DNA of 64,000 nt, from contig CM075187.1 of assembly GCA_037577475.1 (NCBI GenBank), positions 2,853,046 to 2,917,045 on the forward strand. Reading direction: 5' to 3'. The DNA is from Chaunax sp. Z400 (taxonomy: Eukaryota; Chordata; Actinopteri; Lophiiformes; Chaunacidae). Shown piece by piece: positions 11,961-25,439 of this stretch. Made by a program: the position numbers and the translations under genes. The notes under the pieces are model-generated. The model was not told the DNA's origin. It saw only the letters and a list, made by a program, of their open reading frames with translations, and made no database searches. Numbering within the stretch: the stretch's first letter is position 1; every line of letters begins with the position of its first letter.

Positions 11961-13257
11961 GTGCAGAGTAAAATCAGTTTCTGCAGGATCTGATGTATGT
12001 AAGGCACATAGTAGGTATGCACTCCACTGAGTACCATTCTAGTTTAAAAAAAAAAACCAAATCAGAATTAAAACTAGGAATCGATGAAATTAAAAAGATA
12101 TCCAACCCGACTGAAATTTGCAGGCAATCTATGATTTCTTCCACTTCATGCTTCTCAATGCTACAAAGATCAGATAGTATAGCAGCAAACTATACTAGTT
12201 GGGCCAAGTTGAGGGTTCGTGGGGTGTCCCTGCTGCCATCACTAATTCAATAAACAGACGTAAAATGAGCTATGGTCTACTTTAAGCCAGGGTGCCGGTC
12301 CAATCGTTCCCCTGGCTGTCCTTTCCCCAGGACATCCGTCATTAAAGCTAGCAGACCTAAACCTAAATAAACAGCTACAGAATCCACTGCGTTCTCCACA
12401 GTCCAGCGGCTGAAACCAGAGGGAAGCAGGCTACGAATCGGGCATAAAAATTGCCTTACTTAATGTCACACTTGGACTCAAAAATGATACTGTTGCCTAA
12501 TAAATGCCCAATAAGATTTGATGGCGCCAAGAGGATGACGTTTAAAGAGTGGTCATGGCTGCTATAAAACAAACCTGTCACATAAACACTACGGATGACC
12601 GTATTAATGGAAACGGTATCCAAGACTCATCATCTGTTCCATGTGTGACGTTATATGTACATGCCTGTCACATGTTGCATTGAATGTGTAATGTGTAATA
12701 TGTAGTATTTTCTACTCTAGTTTTTTAAAGGAGGTCTTTCTATTTGTACAAGCAACATTCAGTGGGCTGAAAAAGTAGGTCAAATCTGCTGCTGACATAA
12801 TCCACACAAACCTCACTGAGAGCTGAACTCGATGGCTAACAGCCTCCCATGATGACAGACCTGAGTGCGTTTACCATGGCAACGCTCTTATATCTGTCCT
12901 CATCAGTCTGACACTGCTTCCTCACATATATACTGTACTATCCGTAAACATCATCTGCCTTTCACCAGAACTTTAGGTCACACATCATTATATTTTCAAG
13001 TTGATCTTATGTGAAACAGGCCTTTATTTGTTGTTCTGTCCTACCTCCATAGATCCCAAAGCACAGCACCTGTTTGAGAGCTTTTACCTTCGGATTCTTT
13101 CCAAGTGATGTAAAGACTCTTGTAAAACATGTCTGGAAACCATACACTAAAGCTCAGCACTGATGACAAATACGAATTGTGGCCTCGATCTTTAAAGTCC
13201 ATACTATAAGGTATGATGTCAAACTTATTATATGGAGGATGCAGAGCCACATCATGA

Positions 13258-13685
13258 TTTAAAGGAACAGTTTACACCTAAACATTAAAATTCAGTCATT
13301 ATCGACTCAACACCCATGCTGATGGAAAGTTGGGTGAAGTTTCTAAATCACAAAACATTTCTGGAGCAAATCAGCGTTGTAGTATTCTCGTTTAGATGTC
13401 AGCTCAGATTTGGGTTTTGTTTAGATGTTAAAGTAGAGATTTTAGCATGTAAAAAGGGTGTAAACAACATCTGTTCAAATTCATTTGGGATCTCAGGGCT
13501 TCTGGAGACTTTGATTGTGTGGTAAAAGTTGTATGGAGTCATTTTATGTTTGTTTTCTTCAGTTGTTTAGCAGAATGTTGTTTAGCCGTGAAGCCCCAGA
13601 AATGTCTTGTGGACTAAAAAACTTCGGCTGACTTTCCATCAACATGGGGATGAGGAGATAATGACTGACTTAATGTTTGGGTGGC
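13258..13685. mobile_element. Family A MITE-like repeat
   Basis: It begins 'tttaaaggaacagtttacacc' and continues with 'ttcagtcattatcgactcaac' and 'catgctgatggaaagttggg'. The right end has the inverted counterpart: 'ctttccatcaacatgggga' then 'ataatgactgacttaa'. The inverted ends therefore extend over roughly 70 bp. The middle ('gggatctcagggcttctggagactt') matches the copy at 49767-50745. Non-coding, about 428 bp. Confidence 0.7.
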
Positions 13686-16600
13686 CTCTATGAAACAAGG
13701 ATGAACAACTGAAGCATTCAGTAACTTGTAGCTAGATGTAAATTGCAGCTCCAGCATTGTTGGCGATGTTTTGTTAAATCCTACGTGAGCTTATGTCGGG
13801 TGACGTCCAGACGAGGCCACACAGGCTGCTCCTGCTTTAACGAAGTCTGGACGAAATCCCGTTCCTCCGAATTCTCACACGTTCCATATTTACTGGCCTC
13901 ATTTGGTGGTTTCTGCAACAGTTGGGGTGAGCTTGACACAATCCTGAGCCAGTCCCATTCTTTCCACTCGGATCATAAAACCTTTCCTGCTAACAGAGCT
14001 GTCCTTGTAGGTCTAGCCACCAGGCACAGTGACTCCTACACACCAAGGCCATGGATTAATTAAACTCTTTCCACGCCACATCACAGAGGAAATAATATTT
14101 TGATACATTTCTCAGAATAAAATCACTAATTAATATAACCATGGCAACAACAGCTTCTCAGCTGTAATAGGCTTGTCAATCAAAAATACACAACAAACAG
14201 AAAAAAGCAGTCGGCCAGGGGTGACGAGGTCGACACGGGTCACCAGCGAACCATCCATCATGGCTGACAGACAGGGAGACATGCTGGCTTTGTGTGTACC
14301 TTCGTTTAAACAGAGGTCAGTGTGGTGGCCTCACACAGTAAGTCATCCCAATCATGAAAGTAAAACACTGAGTTCAATATTAGGGAACAAATTCCAGAAT
14401 CATAAACATAATTCTGCCTAAAATATTTAAGTATTTTTAATTACATAGAAACTTTCCATTTAATTTTATTACATATGTTCATTGTAAAGGGTCACATTTA
14501 AAGTTTTTCTATTCTATAAATTAAATAACTTGTGTGTGATTCATTCCAGAAGGCAGAATAACTCATTTAAAAACTCACTACTTCTGTATGACACTTAACA
14601 CATTATGTGTTATAACATTAAATGAATTTATTCACATTGACTCAACATGATAGGAAAACTGCATTTAGATGGAAATTTTACACGTGATCAAAAAATTTAA
14701 AGTCAACACTTTTGGCATAATTATTGTCTGAGTGTAACATTGATGATTTGTATTGATCTATAGATAAATGGAAGGCGTGAATCGACTGTAAAACTGACAT
14801 GTTTATGTCAATACAAAAGCTGGAGGTTAACTGATTTTTGGGGTATTTGTTTGGAGTAGAATGTGTTCGATAATTTATTTTACATTCATTTACTTATTTT
14901 TTCTTGAAATTACATCAATTACAGGGTACAAATACAAATGTATGGCTTCTGAAAATGTCTGACAGTGGACAATGTAGAGCCTTTGTCCAATAATTATCAA
15001 CCACTTAACTAAAAAATAAAACATTATTTCAAATTTTACAATGAAAACATTGAAATTAGCTGCTTTGTGGGTCAGAAATGATACAATTGATGATGTTAAG
15101 TTATCAAATCCAAGGTTAATTTAATTACTTGGCCCTGAACTGTTGGTTTAGTTTTGTGGCCCCGTCTTCAAGAGGGGATACGAGTCAAAATTTAGGTCGG
15201 AACATCGAGGTCGGAAGTTACAAATTCGCCAAATCACTTCCTCCTTCAAGTTATCGGGCTCTCCTTTTCCTTTTCCATTTGGCATTCTATGGTGTTTTGC
15301 CACTAAATGATCCAATTGATGCTCATCGAGAGATAACCAGTCGGTGGCGCTAAAGGCTAAATTAACTCTCCACTTACAGGAAAATAAACCAGAAGACGTC
15401 AAACATCAAACGAGCTCGAGTCGATGTGAAAACAGCGATGGAAATATGGCGCTTCTGTTTCATCCATCTGCTTTTAAACAGATTCATAGAAGAGATTCTA
15501 AGATTTATGCAAAAATAATAGCGTTTAGCTCAAATAATTATGTAATAATTCTCACAGGCCTGGCCTCGTCTTCTAGTTATTCAATGGGGTTGTTTATTTT
15601 ACACAGAAGATTTCATACATCCACTTGGCTCAAAAGCAATACAAAAATATGATGTCACGGTTTCCCTTTCAGCTCTGAAGGATGTTCGTTGTTTCTGAAA
15701 CAGCTCATGGAAAAACGCCTACGCGGTGCATCCCTCAGAGTAAAGTGCTCCTACTCTCCTTAAAAGCTGTTACATTGCACAGCAGTAGTTCTACCACATA
15801 ATGAACAACATCAGCAGAGATCACTGCCTTAATTTATGTGCTAATATTTTATTCATCTTATAAAGCCGTACTGCTATAATAAAGTGCTACAGGCTCAACA
15901 TACCTTTAGATGAACATATTTTTATTGAATCAAACAATTATTTGATCATTTTTCCTTTTTATTATTTAATAGATAACATAATGAGAAATTTTCCTTATCT
16001 TTAAGTGAATATTTATTTAACAGAAGCTTTTCCACTGGTGAAGAAAAAGTTCCAGCCTGAAGCTGCTTTCCATGATATCTCCATGTGGCACTAGCTCCTT
16101 TAAAATACATATTTCAGTATGAAAGAAACATTTTCCCCTGACATTTTTATGATCCGTCTTCTCTCCACCTGCTGCGGCTTAGAAATGGAAAGTGAACTAA
16201 TCACTGCACCAACACCGGGGCTTTGGATGAGACCCTATGAGTCACTCAGAACACTGGTCATTGAAAAGCAGCTCAGCTTCCCAGCAGCTGAGTCAGAGCA
16301 CTGTTCACCAGTTAGCCTCAAAGTCAGCTGCAGTTGTCATTTAGGACAGGATATAAACAACTGAATGTGAGCGGTTCTGAGTAACATGTGACCCATGAGG
16401 GATTAATCACTTTTTCTTTGATCAAAAGTCTCTTTAAGGGATTAACTTGTCAAAGACGCGACCGGTCCTTCAGGCTGGCTTATTCTCGGATGTTACGAAA
16501 CGAATGTCCACTTCTAACTGGTCCAGTATCTTCTGCCAGGAACTTTGGCTCATATAGCCAGTGGCACATTCTCGCTGGGTCACATTTAGAAGAGTACATT

Positions 16601-17036
16601 CACTTCAAGATGAATGGAAGGAGTCAACGGCTTTTAAAAACTGAACCACACGTGATCTGAGCAGAGGCATCATGCGGCTGAGCTGGTTGAATCTGCAGCC
16701 ATTTGTAGTCTACATTATTTTCTTCCACTAAACCAGGCCCTGAGGATGTTACAGCCTAATGCCACCTACTTTCAAACAGCCTGTCCAGTTTTGCTATACG
16801 TCTGGTTCATAGTGCACGGCAACACGACTCAAGCATTCTTTGATAAAAAACACATGAATTCAGATTTCAAAGATGCACTGAGGCAATCATTTAAATCCAT
16901 ATGCTTAGAGTTTATGGAAACTTAAAACAAAGGAAAGGCTGATTGTATAGTATACAATCATTCCCGAAATAGTTGCATAACATAAAACAAAAAAGGGCTT
17001 AAATTGAAGAAAAAAGTCAAGCTACAACTGCATGAT
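13686..17036. other. Gene-free AT-rich stretch
   Basis: No supported gene. 14400-15120 is very AT-rich. 15129-15650 has a higher GC content and overlapping open frames on both strands (15148-15402 -, 15344-15652 +), but no recognisable domain or exon structure. It may be a repeat remnant. Confidence 0.35.
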
Positions 17037-17230
17037 TTAAAGGAGTAGTTCACCAAAAAATTAAAATGTAGTCATTGTCTATGCTGATGCAAAGTTTCTA
17101 CAATGTTTTGAAAGAGCTCATACGGGGCAATCCAAGTCTCCACAAGACCAAAGATCACATATTGAACACTGAAATCTTCACTACAGCTGCTAAGTGTGCA
17201 TCTAGTCTGAGTTGGGTGCAGAACATCAAA

Positions 17231-18030
17231 TGCCTCCGCAAAGGAGATTATGTGATCGGCTCTATTTGTTTGTCTGTTTGTTTGTCTGATTGTTAGCAGG
17301 ATTACGCAAAAACTAATGGACAGATTTGCATGGAATTTCCACCAAAGATGGACCTTAGCATATCCTAGATGTAATTAAATTTTGGTGATGATCCGGTGAG
17401 AGATGGGACTGGTACTGCTGGAATAAGGGCCTGTGTCCACTAAAAAAAATTTTCCCAGCTGAAAATGCCAGGTGCATCCTCTGAAAACAGCCAGCTGGGA
17501 GCGCTTGAGAGCGATTTGGTGGCGCAGCGTCTTTCAGCTGAGGTGCTTTGGTTGCTATGATACCAAATATCTGCGGAAGTAATTTGTGTTGCAAGACCTA
17601 ATATTTCTTATAGTTTGTTTTATTAACAAATACTGACTGTAAAAATTTCAGCACAAGGTAGTGGACTTGCTCTGGCCCTGGCTCTGGATGAAGGGAAGGC
17701 TGAAGGAAGTAGGGAGACAGGACGGACCTGCAGGTCTATGTGGGTCCCGCCCCTCCTCCGCTGTGATTGGATGACTGTGTAAAAAGTGACAGTGATGAGC
17801 GTAGGGTTTCATCCAAAGTTTAACATTTTTCAACTCTTGGCAACCACAAAAAAAAGCGCCTCGTCACACTGCTGGCATTTGTAGCGTCGTGTAAATACAT
17901 GGCGCTCCCATTGCAAATAATCAAAGAAATATGAAGGCCTCAGGAAAAAATGCCTTGGTGGACACAGGCCCTAACAATTATGTTGAGGATTGTTGGGCCT
18001 TGGCGAAGGTTTGCGGAACGCTCTTGTAAA
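17231..18030. repeat. Family B repeat interrupted by a MITE
   Basis: The left part holds 'cctccgcaaaggagattatgtgatcgg', 'tttgtttgtctg', 'agcaggattacgcaaaaactaatggacagattt' and 'aaattttggtgatgatcc'. The right part resumes after the MITE with 'gattgttgggccttggcgaaggtttgcg'. The same modules in the same order, on the opposite strand and uninterrupted, occur at 32630-32806. This confirms that one element was split. Confidence 0.7.
17427..17971. mobile_element. PIF/Harbinger-like MITE, copy 2
   Basis: Perfect terminal inverted repeats GGGCCTGTGTCCAC / GTGGACACAGGCCC are flanked on both sides by TAA (17424-17426 and 17972-17974). That is the 3-bp TWA target duplication typical of PIF/Harbinger elements. 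545 bp with no transposase. It shares ends and internal blocks with 1624-2077 and sits inside the family B repeat. Confidence 0.8.
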
Positions 18031-19019
18031 ACTAGTCCCACATCTTCTTCATGCTTCGACAGTGTCCTGCTGTGAAGCTCCAGAAATGCTTTGTGGACAC
18101 CTTACTTTCCATCAGCATGGAGGTAATAATGACTGGATTCAACATTTTCCTATTACTATCCTATTTACTATCCCTTTAACCTACTAACATGTGTGCCATG
18201 TCCTGCACCTCATCTAGAGTTTTTGAATTGCCTTGTAAAAAAGATAAAACTGCCCACGTTAATGAAAGGGATGTAGCATAAACACGAGACATGAGAATTC
18301 TTCCTGTTCGCTGTTTTTTTCCCCCCCTTCCTTCCCAATTTAATTCACGACATAGTTTATAGACGACACACAAAAGTACCCATCTGTAACGTATTTAATG
18401 TTTATACACCAGAGAGGAGAATCACACATCCTATCCACTGTAAAACAGCCAAACTCAGACATTTTATTAAACACAAAGCGACAATAAAACAGACGTAAAT
18501 GTTTGCAAAATCCTTCTGTATAATGAAGTGTAGCTCGATGTGACGGCTGCTGTTTGGTTCAACAATCATGCTTAATTTATATCTGCCCAATGCTAAAAAC
18601 CATGTAAAGGCAATTATTTCATTACACAATGCCAAATGTTTACCACAAGAAATTCTTTACTTTATTCAAGTTAACAGTTTGTTTGATTCGGTCACCTATA
18701 ACTTGAACATCCAGGAAAGAGATCAGAGGGTCCAATAATTCTTTAGTGGTAGGACAGATGTATGGGCCAAGAAGGAACCCTTAAATTTTGGTTTGAAGGG
18801 TTGGATCCAGGAATTTTTATAGCTTTCCTTAGCATTGTGAGAAAAGCTACTGTAGCAGTTTCCACCAAACTTTTGTTGTTGTAGTGGGGTAAACAAAACA
18901 GACGTGTAAGATTGTTCAGCCTTGGTTTGCAGTCTACTGAGTGCCATTCTAGTTTCCTGAGAATTTAAATAAAATGTCAAAAAATGAGAAAAAAATCTCG
19001 CGATGTTAAGTTATAAAGA

Positions 19020-19800
19020 AATAATTCCTTTTGTTATCCCGATTCCATAACAAAATGTAACGGGTTCTTCAAAAGTCCATGCCCCATCCTTCAACAAAAA
19101 TTGGTTCACGAGTCTTTGCGTAATCCGATAACAGACAACAACAACAACAACAATTAAAAAAATAAAATTAACTGAAGCAAGTTAAAGTAGAAACTTTCCT
19201 GGATCCACACATTCATCCGTATCCGACTCGCAATCTAATGACCTCTTCCCCGTTCCAAGGTCCACCTCTCTACAAAATTTCATTGACATGTGAAAAGAAC
19301 TTTTTGAGATATTCTTCTCACAAACAGACGATGAAAAGATAACCTCCTTGGCAGAGGTAACAATCGTTAGCTGCAGCCTTACATGAAATAGTTAAAGCTC
19401 CAAAATCCTGCTTTCACATTAATGCACAAGTAATAATTATAATATAATGATGTATAATAGTAACAGCCACAGGGGCAATTTTTCTCCATTGAGTACTTTA
19501 ATTATCTCCATCAATGAGGTCATGTTTTTGCCAGCATTAGTTTGTTGTTAGCAGGATTACTTAAAAACTTATGAACAGATTTTGATGACATTTTTCACAG
19601 AAGTAGTTTATGGCCCAAAGAACAATCCATTAGATTTTGGTGATGATGCGGATCATCATCTGGATTCTTTAGCATTGTGGGGCAATTACTTGATTTTATC
19701 TTCTAACTTCATGGATACTGTCTACATCCCTGTAAGGTCTAGCACACATCTGAGTCTGATCTGGATCCAAGTCATATTCTGGATCTGGTGATCCAGGATG
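19020..19800. repeat. Two family B repeat copies, opposite orientations
   Basis: 19030-19365 reads in the reverse sense ('taacgggttcttcaaaagtccatgccccatcc', 'gataacctccttggcagaggtaac'). 19505-19700 reads forward ('atgaggtcatg', 'agcaggattacttaaaaact', 'cagattttgatga', 'ttagattttggtgatgat'). A CAA microsatellite lies at 19136-19154. Non-coding. A further family B fragment is at about 18740-18840. Confidence 0.6.
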
Positions 19801-20479
19801 TTTAAATTTATAGGGCTCACAGAAAATTCACTACTGTGAGATAATAAATAATAATGACACAAACTGACCTGAGATCAGATTGTAGCTGAAACTGTGCTGA
19901 TTCAGTTAGGTGTCAAATTTATCTTTAAAAGTTCCTGATCTAGATCCACCATTAGTGAAATATAAACTAATAATGATACCAATGTGATCCAGATTCTAGG
20001 GGCAGGTTTTCATGGTCATGAGTCACATGATGAGGGTCACACTATCAGGGGGGACTGTTGTTTTCAGGTGCAATGACGTCATGGGGAAACTGAGTGCCGT
20101 ATAGTGTTTATTAATTTACTTTCACTTGAGTACTTTTTCAGTGCAGGCTGGAATTACTTTAGGACCTGAGTACTTCCACAGCTGACGATTACATACTACA
20201 TAATGTTTGTAGAAACCCAGTGACAACATGGTTGGCTGGGAGTTAACATGTATCTTAGAGGACAAGACAAAAACAAGGTAATAGTATCTGAAGTGTTTGC
20301 TTAAGAAATTTAAATAGTTTATATTTAACGTGTTTCATATCCTATCCATCACCAGTCATGGACAGGAGTATGCACAGCTCTGCTTTTCAAGCTATGCAAC
20401 GACCTCCCAACAAGACGTAGTTCAAGTGTGCTGCTCTGAAGGCAGATCCAGTGCGTTTTTAGACATCTCACCTCCAGGC

Positions 20480-20486
20480 TATAAAG
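20480..20486 (+). promoter_or_regulatory. TATA-like box upstream of the candidate angptl2 first exon
   Basis: 'TATAAAG' lies in the context 'ccaggctataaagcaggg', in the correct orientation for + strand transcription. A start would be expected near 20510. This is inference only. A second AT-rich candidate ('tttaaaagctcc', about 20856) lies further down, ahead of a GA-rich tract. Confidence 0.3.
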
Positions 20487-20509
20487 CAGGGTCAGCAGAC
20501 TTGGTCAAA

Positions 20510-21181
20510 GTCAAACACCTGGGTCTGCTTCCTATCTGTCGGCTCCCTTTCCGTCCCTCCCGGGGATGGGACTCGTTCACCGCCAATTAGAATCTGATCA
20601 GTGTAATGTCAGTGCTGTCCACCACCAGAGGAACCATGCAGTCCAAGCCAGAAATAGTGGTAGTGGTGGTGAACTGGTGGCCAGGGGGCAGGGGGTTGGA
20701 AATTTGAGTCGAGTGAGTGTGGATGCTTGGGGATCTCTTTTGTGCCATGGGGAGGAGGGGCGGAGAGAGACGGCTGTTGCTTTAAACAAGAATGTGTTCA
20801 TTTCTAAGGGATAGGGGGGAGGCTACTGAAATGCTGCTGGAGGATTTTTCATCATTTAAAAGCTCCAAGGAGGGAGAGGGAGAGAGAGGGAGAGAGGGAG
20901 AGAGAGGTGCAGCGGAGAGAGACAGCCTCTTAGAGCTGTGAGGCAGAAGTGATGGATTCAGCCCACAGAAAAGTGACAGTCTGCTCCTGAAGGGCCACAG
21001 GCGGTACACAAACCTGCACTCATCTGGCCTCCACCATCCAACTGTCTCCTGAAAGCGTTCCAACTTTTTCAAGTGGATCTTGGAACAATCAACTCAATGT
21101 TTGCTGGCAAGTGAAGCATCTGTTGGGGTTGACAGTCAGCTTTTAAACAGCACTACCTCTCCACTGCTGGAATGGACTAAG
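20510..21181 (+). other. angptl2: Candidate non-coding first exon of angptl2
   Basis: This is a GC-richer block before the first coding exon, starting near a TATA-like box. It contains a GA-rich tract ('gggagagagagggagagag', 20876-20908) and ends at a good donor, AAG|GTGAGG (after 21181). A second donor, CTC|GTAAGC, follows at 21314. The first coding exon at 27502 opens with an acceptor only 25 bases before its ATG, so at least one upstream non-coding exon must exist. This is the most exon-like place for it, but no transcript evidence is available here. Confidence 0.4.
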
Positions 21182-22499
21182 GTGAGGAAGTCGACGGGTA
21201 GAAACAGAAAGTTTTCACACTTGGGATGACTTTCTACCAGGAGAAACTGGAATCAGCTCTGCCAGGAGGGCAAGGCAACTGAGGGAGCCTCAACAACACT
21301 CTGCACTTATCTCGTAAGCACTGTCTAACCTTCTTTATCTATCTCTAATTCAAACATTACTTCACTTCTCTGCATTGATAAATGGTCCAAGTAATCTGAC
21401 AGAGCCAATCATGAGGCTTCCAGGTGTTTTTACAGAGGCCAGAATCATGTAACATAACAGTGAAGCAGCTATTTTGTCATTTAGAAGTCTTTTCATTCTC
21501 TTACATATTTTCTTCTGGCCTTTAATTCAGCACTCGTCGTGCAGCATCTGTTATCCGACTCGCTTTATTATGACTTACCAGACAGATGGCTCTGATAGAT
21601 TTAGTCTAGAGGGGCTGATTTAGCGCAGTGGGATGCCGGAGCGCGGGCTCTCCAGGATAAGTACTTCACTGCTACTGATGAAAACCTCAGCCTGACATAA
21701 CACCGGGTAAAACTAGACCCTCAGTAGAGCCAAACAATCCTGCACATGTCTGTTTAGGTGTTATCATAGAAAAATAAATGGTCTGATAATAAATGATTTG
21801 TCACAAAACACATAGTCATAATTAGCATGAAAGACAATGAAACATATTGTTTTTTTATTCTTAATTATGTGCATCCATCAAATCTGCTAGTTACAAAGCT
21901 TATTATCTGGATCTGTACCTCATGATAGATCGACACCATATGTATGTGACTTTTTACGTCACAAATAAGGAAATATCTCCTGCAAAATTAAGGAAAATGT
22001 TTCAAGATTCAAGATATTAATTATCATAAGAACAGTGAAAACGCAGCGGTTGCACCGTGCAATTAATGTCTTACTTTGTCTCCCTTCAAGCTAAGTGAAG
22101 AATAATGATTAAAAATTGTTGATTTAAAATAGAAAAACACAAATAAAATGTGTTGCATTGTTGCAATTGGTAAGGAAAATTGGACCTGAATCAAAATTTA
22201 ATGGCGTTTCGTCGGCCCTATGGTCGATTCGTTTCAGGGGAATCGGTTGAGTAGTTTTTGTGAATATAGGGAAAAAAATCCTGCATCCACACCAAACTAT
22301 AATGGATTATTCGCTGGTTCATGTCCCTTTCTTGCATGATGGAAATCTTTCAGGTAACAAACCGAGAAACAGGTGAAAACACAACCTCTTTGGTGGCATT
22401 AATAAAGGCTGATGAAGAGGGAGTCTGGAAGATGATGCCTTGTGTAAATATATGCCAAAATCTTAAAAGTGCCATTCATGTCTAAAAATTAAAAAAAAT

Positions 22500-24680
22500 G
22501 AAGATGTCAAGCTGCCTCCAGCTTCAGGATGTTCCCTGGGCTCCAGAGGACAGAGAAGCAGGCGGCTGAATCCCGTCTTTGTTTCTGTTGCCAGGGCAGT
22601 GTTTGGATAAGGGGGCTTTGAGGTAGGATGCAGGAACTTATCGAAACAATCCCCCCCATGCCTCCTGGGTCGACTCAGATCACAAGTGAGGTACGGGGAG
22701 AACGCGCAACCAAACCTTGAGCTGAACGAAAACTTGAAACCTCCTGCTCCATGGAGAGTCCAAACAAATACACCATCCTATACCATCAAGCTGAGCAGGT
22801 AGTTTAGATTAATCATGTTCCAGATGTCAGGTTACACGCTTACAAGGATTACATGCTTGAGGAAAGAATGAGGTCACCCTCTAGTAACGTAATAGTGGAG
22901 ATTACCTTGAGTAAATTGAATTTGACTCTGATCCAACACATATCGGGTGCCATGCAGAACGTTGCCAGATTTCAGCAGAAATTCTGTTAATTTTTTTGTT
23001 TTTGTTTTTCCAGCTACTGACAGATAAGGTGCTGTGCAGTTGTGTTGCAATCTCTTGTTGTAGATGATGATGATATGATGATGAAGGATTCGCACAGAAA
23101 GTAGGCCAGTGAGAGTGAATTGGGTCAGCAGACGTCTTACGGGTCCGGCGGGGATACCGGGACTACTGGTCCCGCGTCTGTATGGTTCTAGCTGCCACCA
23201 TGTGTGTATGGCAGCTTGCTCTAATGAGGTGATGAAGAATGTGAGGAATGCCATGCTCACACTGAAATGAGACGGGCTGGGGTGAGAGACATGTCTGCCC
23301 ACCTTCTAATTAATATGTGCTGAGCATGACCAAAAAGTCTGGGCAGAGACACGCCGACTTATCCGCTGCACCGGCCTCCTAATCACACCTGAGTTAACAT
23401 GGAGGGAAGATCCAGAAGGAGGAGTCGTGTAAACACAGACTTGACCTGGAGACAGTAAAACCAAAACATTTTGGTGTGAAGCAGACTAGAAGAAATTACC
23501 CCCCCCCAAAAAAAAGAGTTTCCATAAAAACTACGATCAGACTCGCCTTTAGGCCTTGAAGACGCTTCTCAACACCAGTTAATCACTGCAGCTACTTGCC
23601 AGTCAAAGGCAGCTTGTTAAAGTGAACTGATGTTCGGACAGTAATGAACTGTGGGGGCTGTGAACAGAGAAGGAGGAGGAGGCTTTCCGTTGTTCCCTCT
23701 GGCAGACGGCGGGTTAATAACAGGCTGTCTCCTTAGAGGCAGATGGGACTCTCTCCGGTCCCTAGGAGACTGACCCCAGCAAGTGTTCTTAGTGGAAAAA
23801 CACGGAAAAACACTCGCAGACGTGCACATTTCATTGCAAGCTGCAAACGTTTTCCCCTCAACTTTGATGTGAAGTGAAGCTTAGAGCAGGAGATTCCAGG
23901 CTAACGATGTCCAACATGGAAGTCCTCCACAGCAGGGGCAAATCACACAACGTTTCTTAGAGACAGAGCTCATGTTCTGGGGGGGGAGAAACAACAGGAG
24001 CCACTGGCCAAAAACAGTCATCAGCACAGCACAAGGGACAGGCTCTATTATCTTAGTATGGCCTTACTTTGAAGCTGGATAAGTGATTGCTTCAGGTCTT
24101 GACCTCTAAGAGGTTCAGTGAAAGTGTAATGATATGAAAAATAAATTACTCTGATATCAAAACATCAATCAGATGTCATACAGGATACAGGATCAGATCT
24201 TACATCCTTCTGTCACGTAAACGAAACCCTTGCCAAGGTTTGTCCAGTGAAATAAGTGTTTATACTCAGTTCTACACAGATAAAGCCAAAAGGGTCGAAT
24301 TCTCGTAGAACGCCACATTTCTCTGCACCATGTTTCCGACCTAATGTGCTGGCAGCATGCCCGGATTAACCAGACAAAAACATTTCTCCTCTCTTCCCAA
24401 TGCAGTGCCGATGACTACGCGGTAGATTATCCATCATGCAAAGATAAGCTATTACAAATCTGTGAGGGAAAACACTTGTAAGATTGACAATCCTGACACG
24501 GCCCCTCAAGCCAATACGGGCCTCTCTGTAAAGCTTTCTGATTTGACGGGCCCCCTCTGACTCTGCGGAGGTGTTACACAGGACTCCTCTGTAATCCAAT
24601 ACGCAGCAGCTTTCAATTAAGGTGCCCCAGGAGTTCAAGACCCTGATATTCTTAGACAGGAGTTACATTCATCCTCAGCA
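22500..24680. other. Repeat-poor block in angptl2 intron 1, possible conserved non-coding DNA
   Basis: Mostly free of the repeats that fill neighbouring DNA and higher in GC. Sub-blocks 22530-22760, 23090-23420, 23600-23830 and 24340-24690 look unique. 24600-24625 includes a homeobox-like 'caattaag' motif. Open frames at 22874-23302 (-), 23617-23829 (-) and 24366-24638 (-) have no recognisable domain. They could be regulatory DNA or undetected exons of a gene on the other strand. Confidence 0.3.
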
Positions 24681-25439
24681 CTCAGTGGCATCCCGTAATA
24701 ACACCACATCATCGACAAAAATGACCTGCACTTGTTTTTCCAATAATGAGGTTGACAATTTGAATTCTGGGGCTAACAGTTCATGGCGTATTCTCATTAA
24801 CTCTTCAGTTATGGAGGCCCAGGTATGGGGGAAACGAAATTTAAGAGACTCTCTTATATCTAATCTAAAACAGAGATATGTCTTAGATTTTATTTCATGA
24901 GAGGACAGGTAAGGATAATGTTTAATAATGACAATTCTTAAAGTAAGCTTTTGGTCCGAAAGAATCAAGATAACATGTTCAGAATTTGGAAATACACACT
25001 TAACAGGTATTTTGAGATGAGAGAAATGTTTTCATGGTTGTAAGATATTCACTGCAAGTTCTTTTACTGTGCCCACAATGCAAGAACTCAGATTGACGGC
25101 AGCTCTTAGAGCTCACTTCGTAGAAACTTTAGCTCCTATTTCAGGGTAGGTACTATACCTGCAAGTGTCATCCACCAATTTTAAAAACCTGTGTGAAAAC
25201 ATTAGCCCTGTAAACAATATCTTGGAGGTATGAAAATCGCAAGGAAACTACAAGGCACTCTCTTTTAAAACAAATAAAATCTTTTAAAATCAAAAAAATC
25301 TTGTAGAAGTAGCCTTGAAAAAAAAGGAACAAAAGACCCATAAATGTCTGTCACCTTGATGCCGTTTTATGTCATGCATAAGTGATGTTGCTATACATCT
25401 GCTGGCCGACCGCAAATAGAAAGAAGAATGAAATCAGAG

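Larger units (their letters stand above)
17037..18179. mobile_element. Family A repeat carrying two nested insertions
   Basis: The left end 'tttaaaggagtagttcacc' plus 'gtagtcattgtctatgctgatg' is mirrored by the right end 'ctttccatcagcatgg', 'aataatgactgg' and 'ctatccctttaa'. The expected 'tgtgaagctccagaaatgctttgtgga' block sits at about 18070. The element is about 1.14 kb, longer than its relative at 13258 because a family B repeat and, inside that, a Harbinger-like MITE have inserted. Confidence 0.7.

Noticed and set aside
22874..23302. 142-codon - strand frame as a ralgps1 exon
   Set aside because: No resemblance to RasGEF, PH or linker sequence. Low-complexity H/I run. No consistent splice frame.
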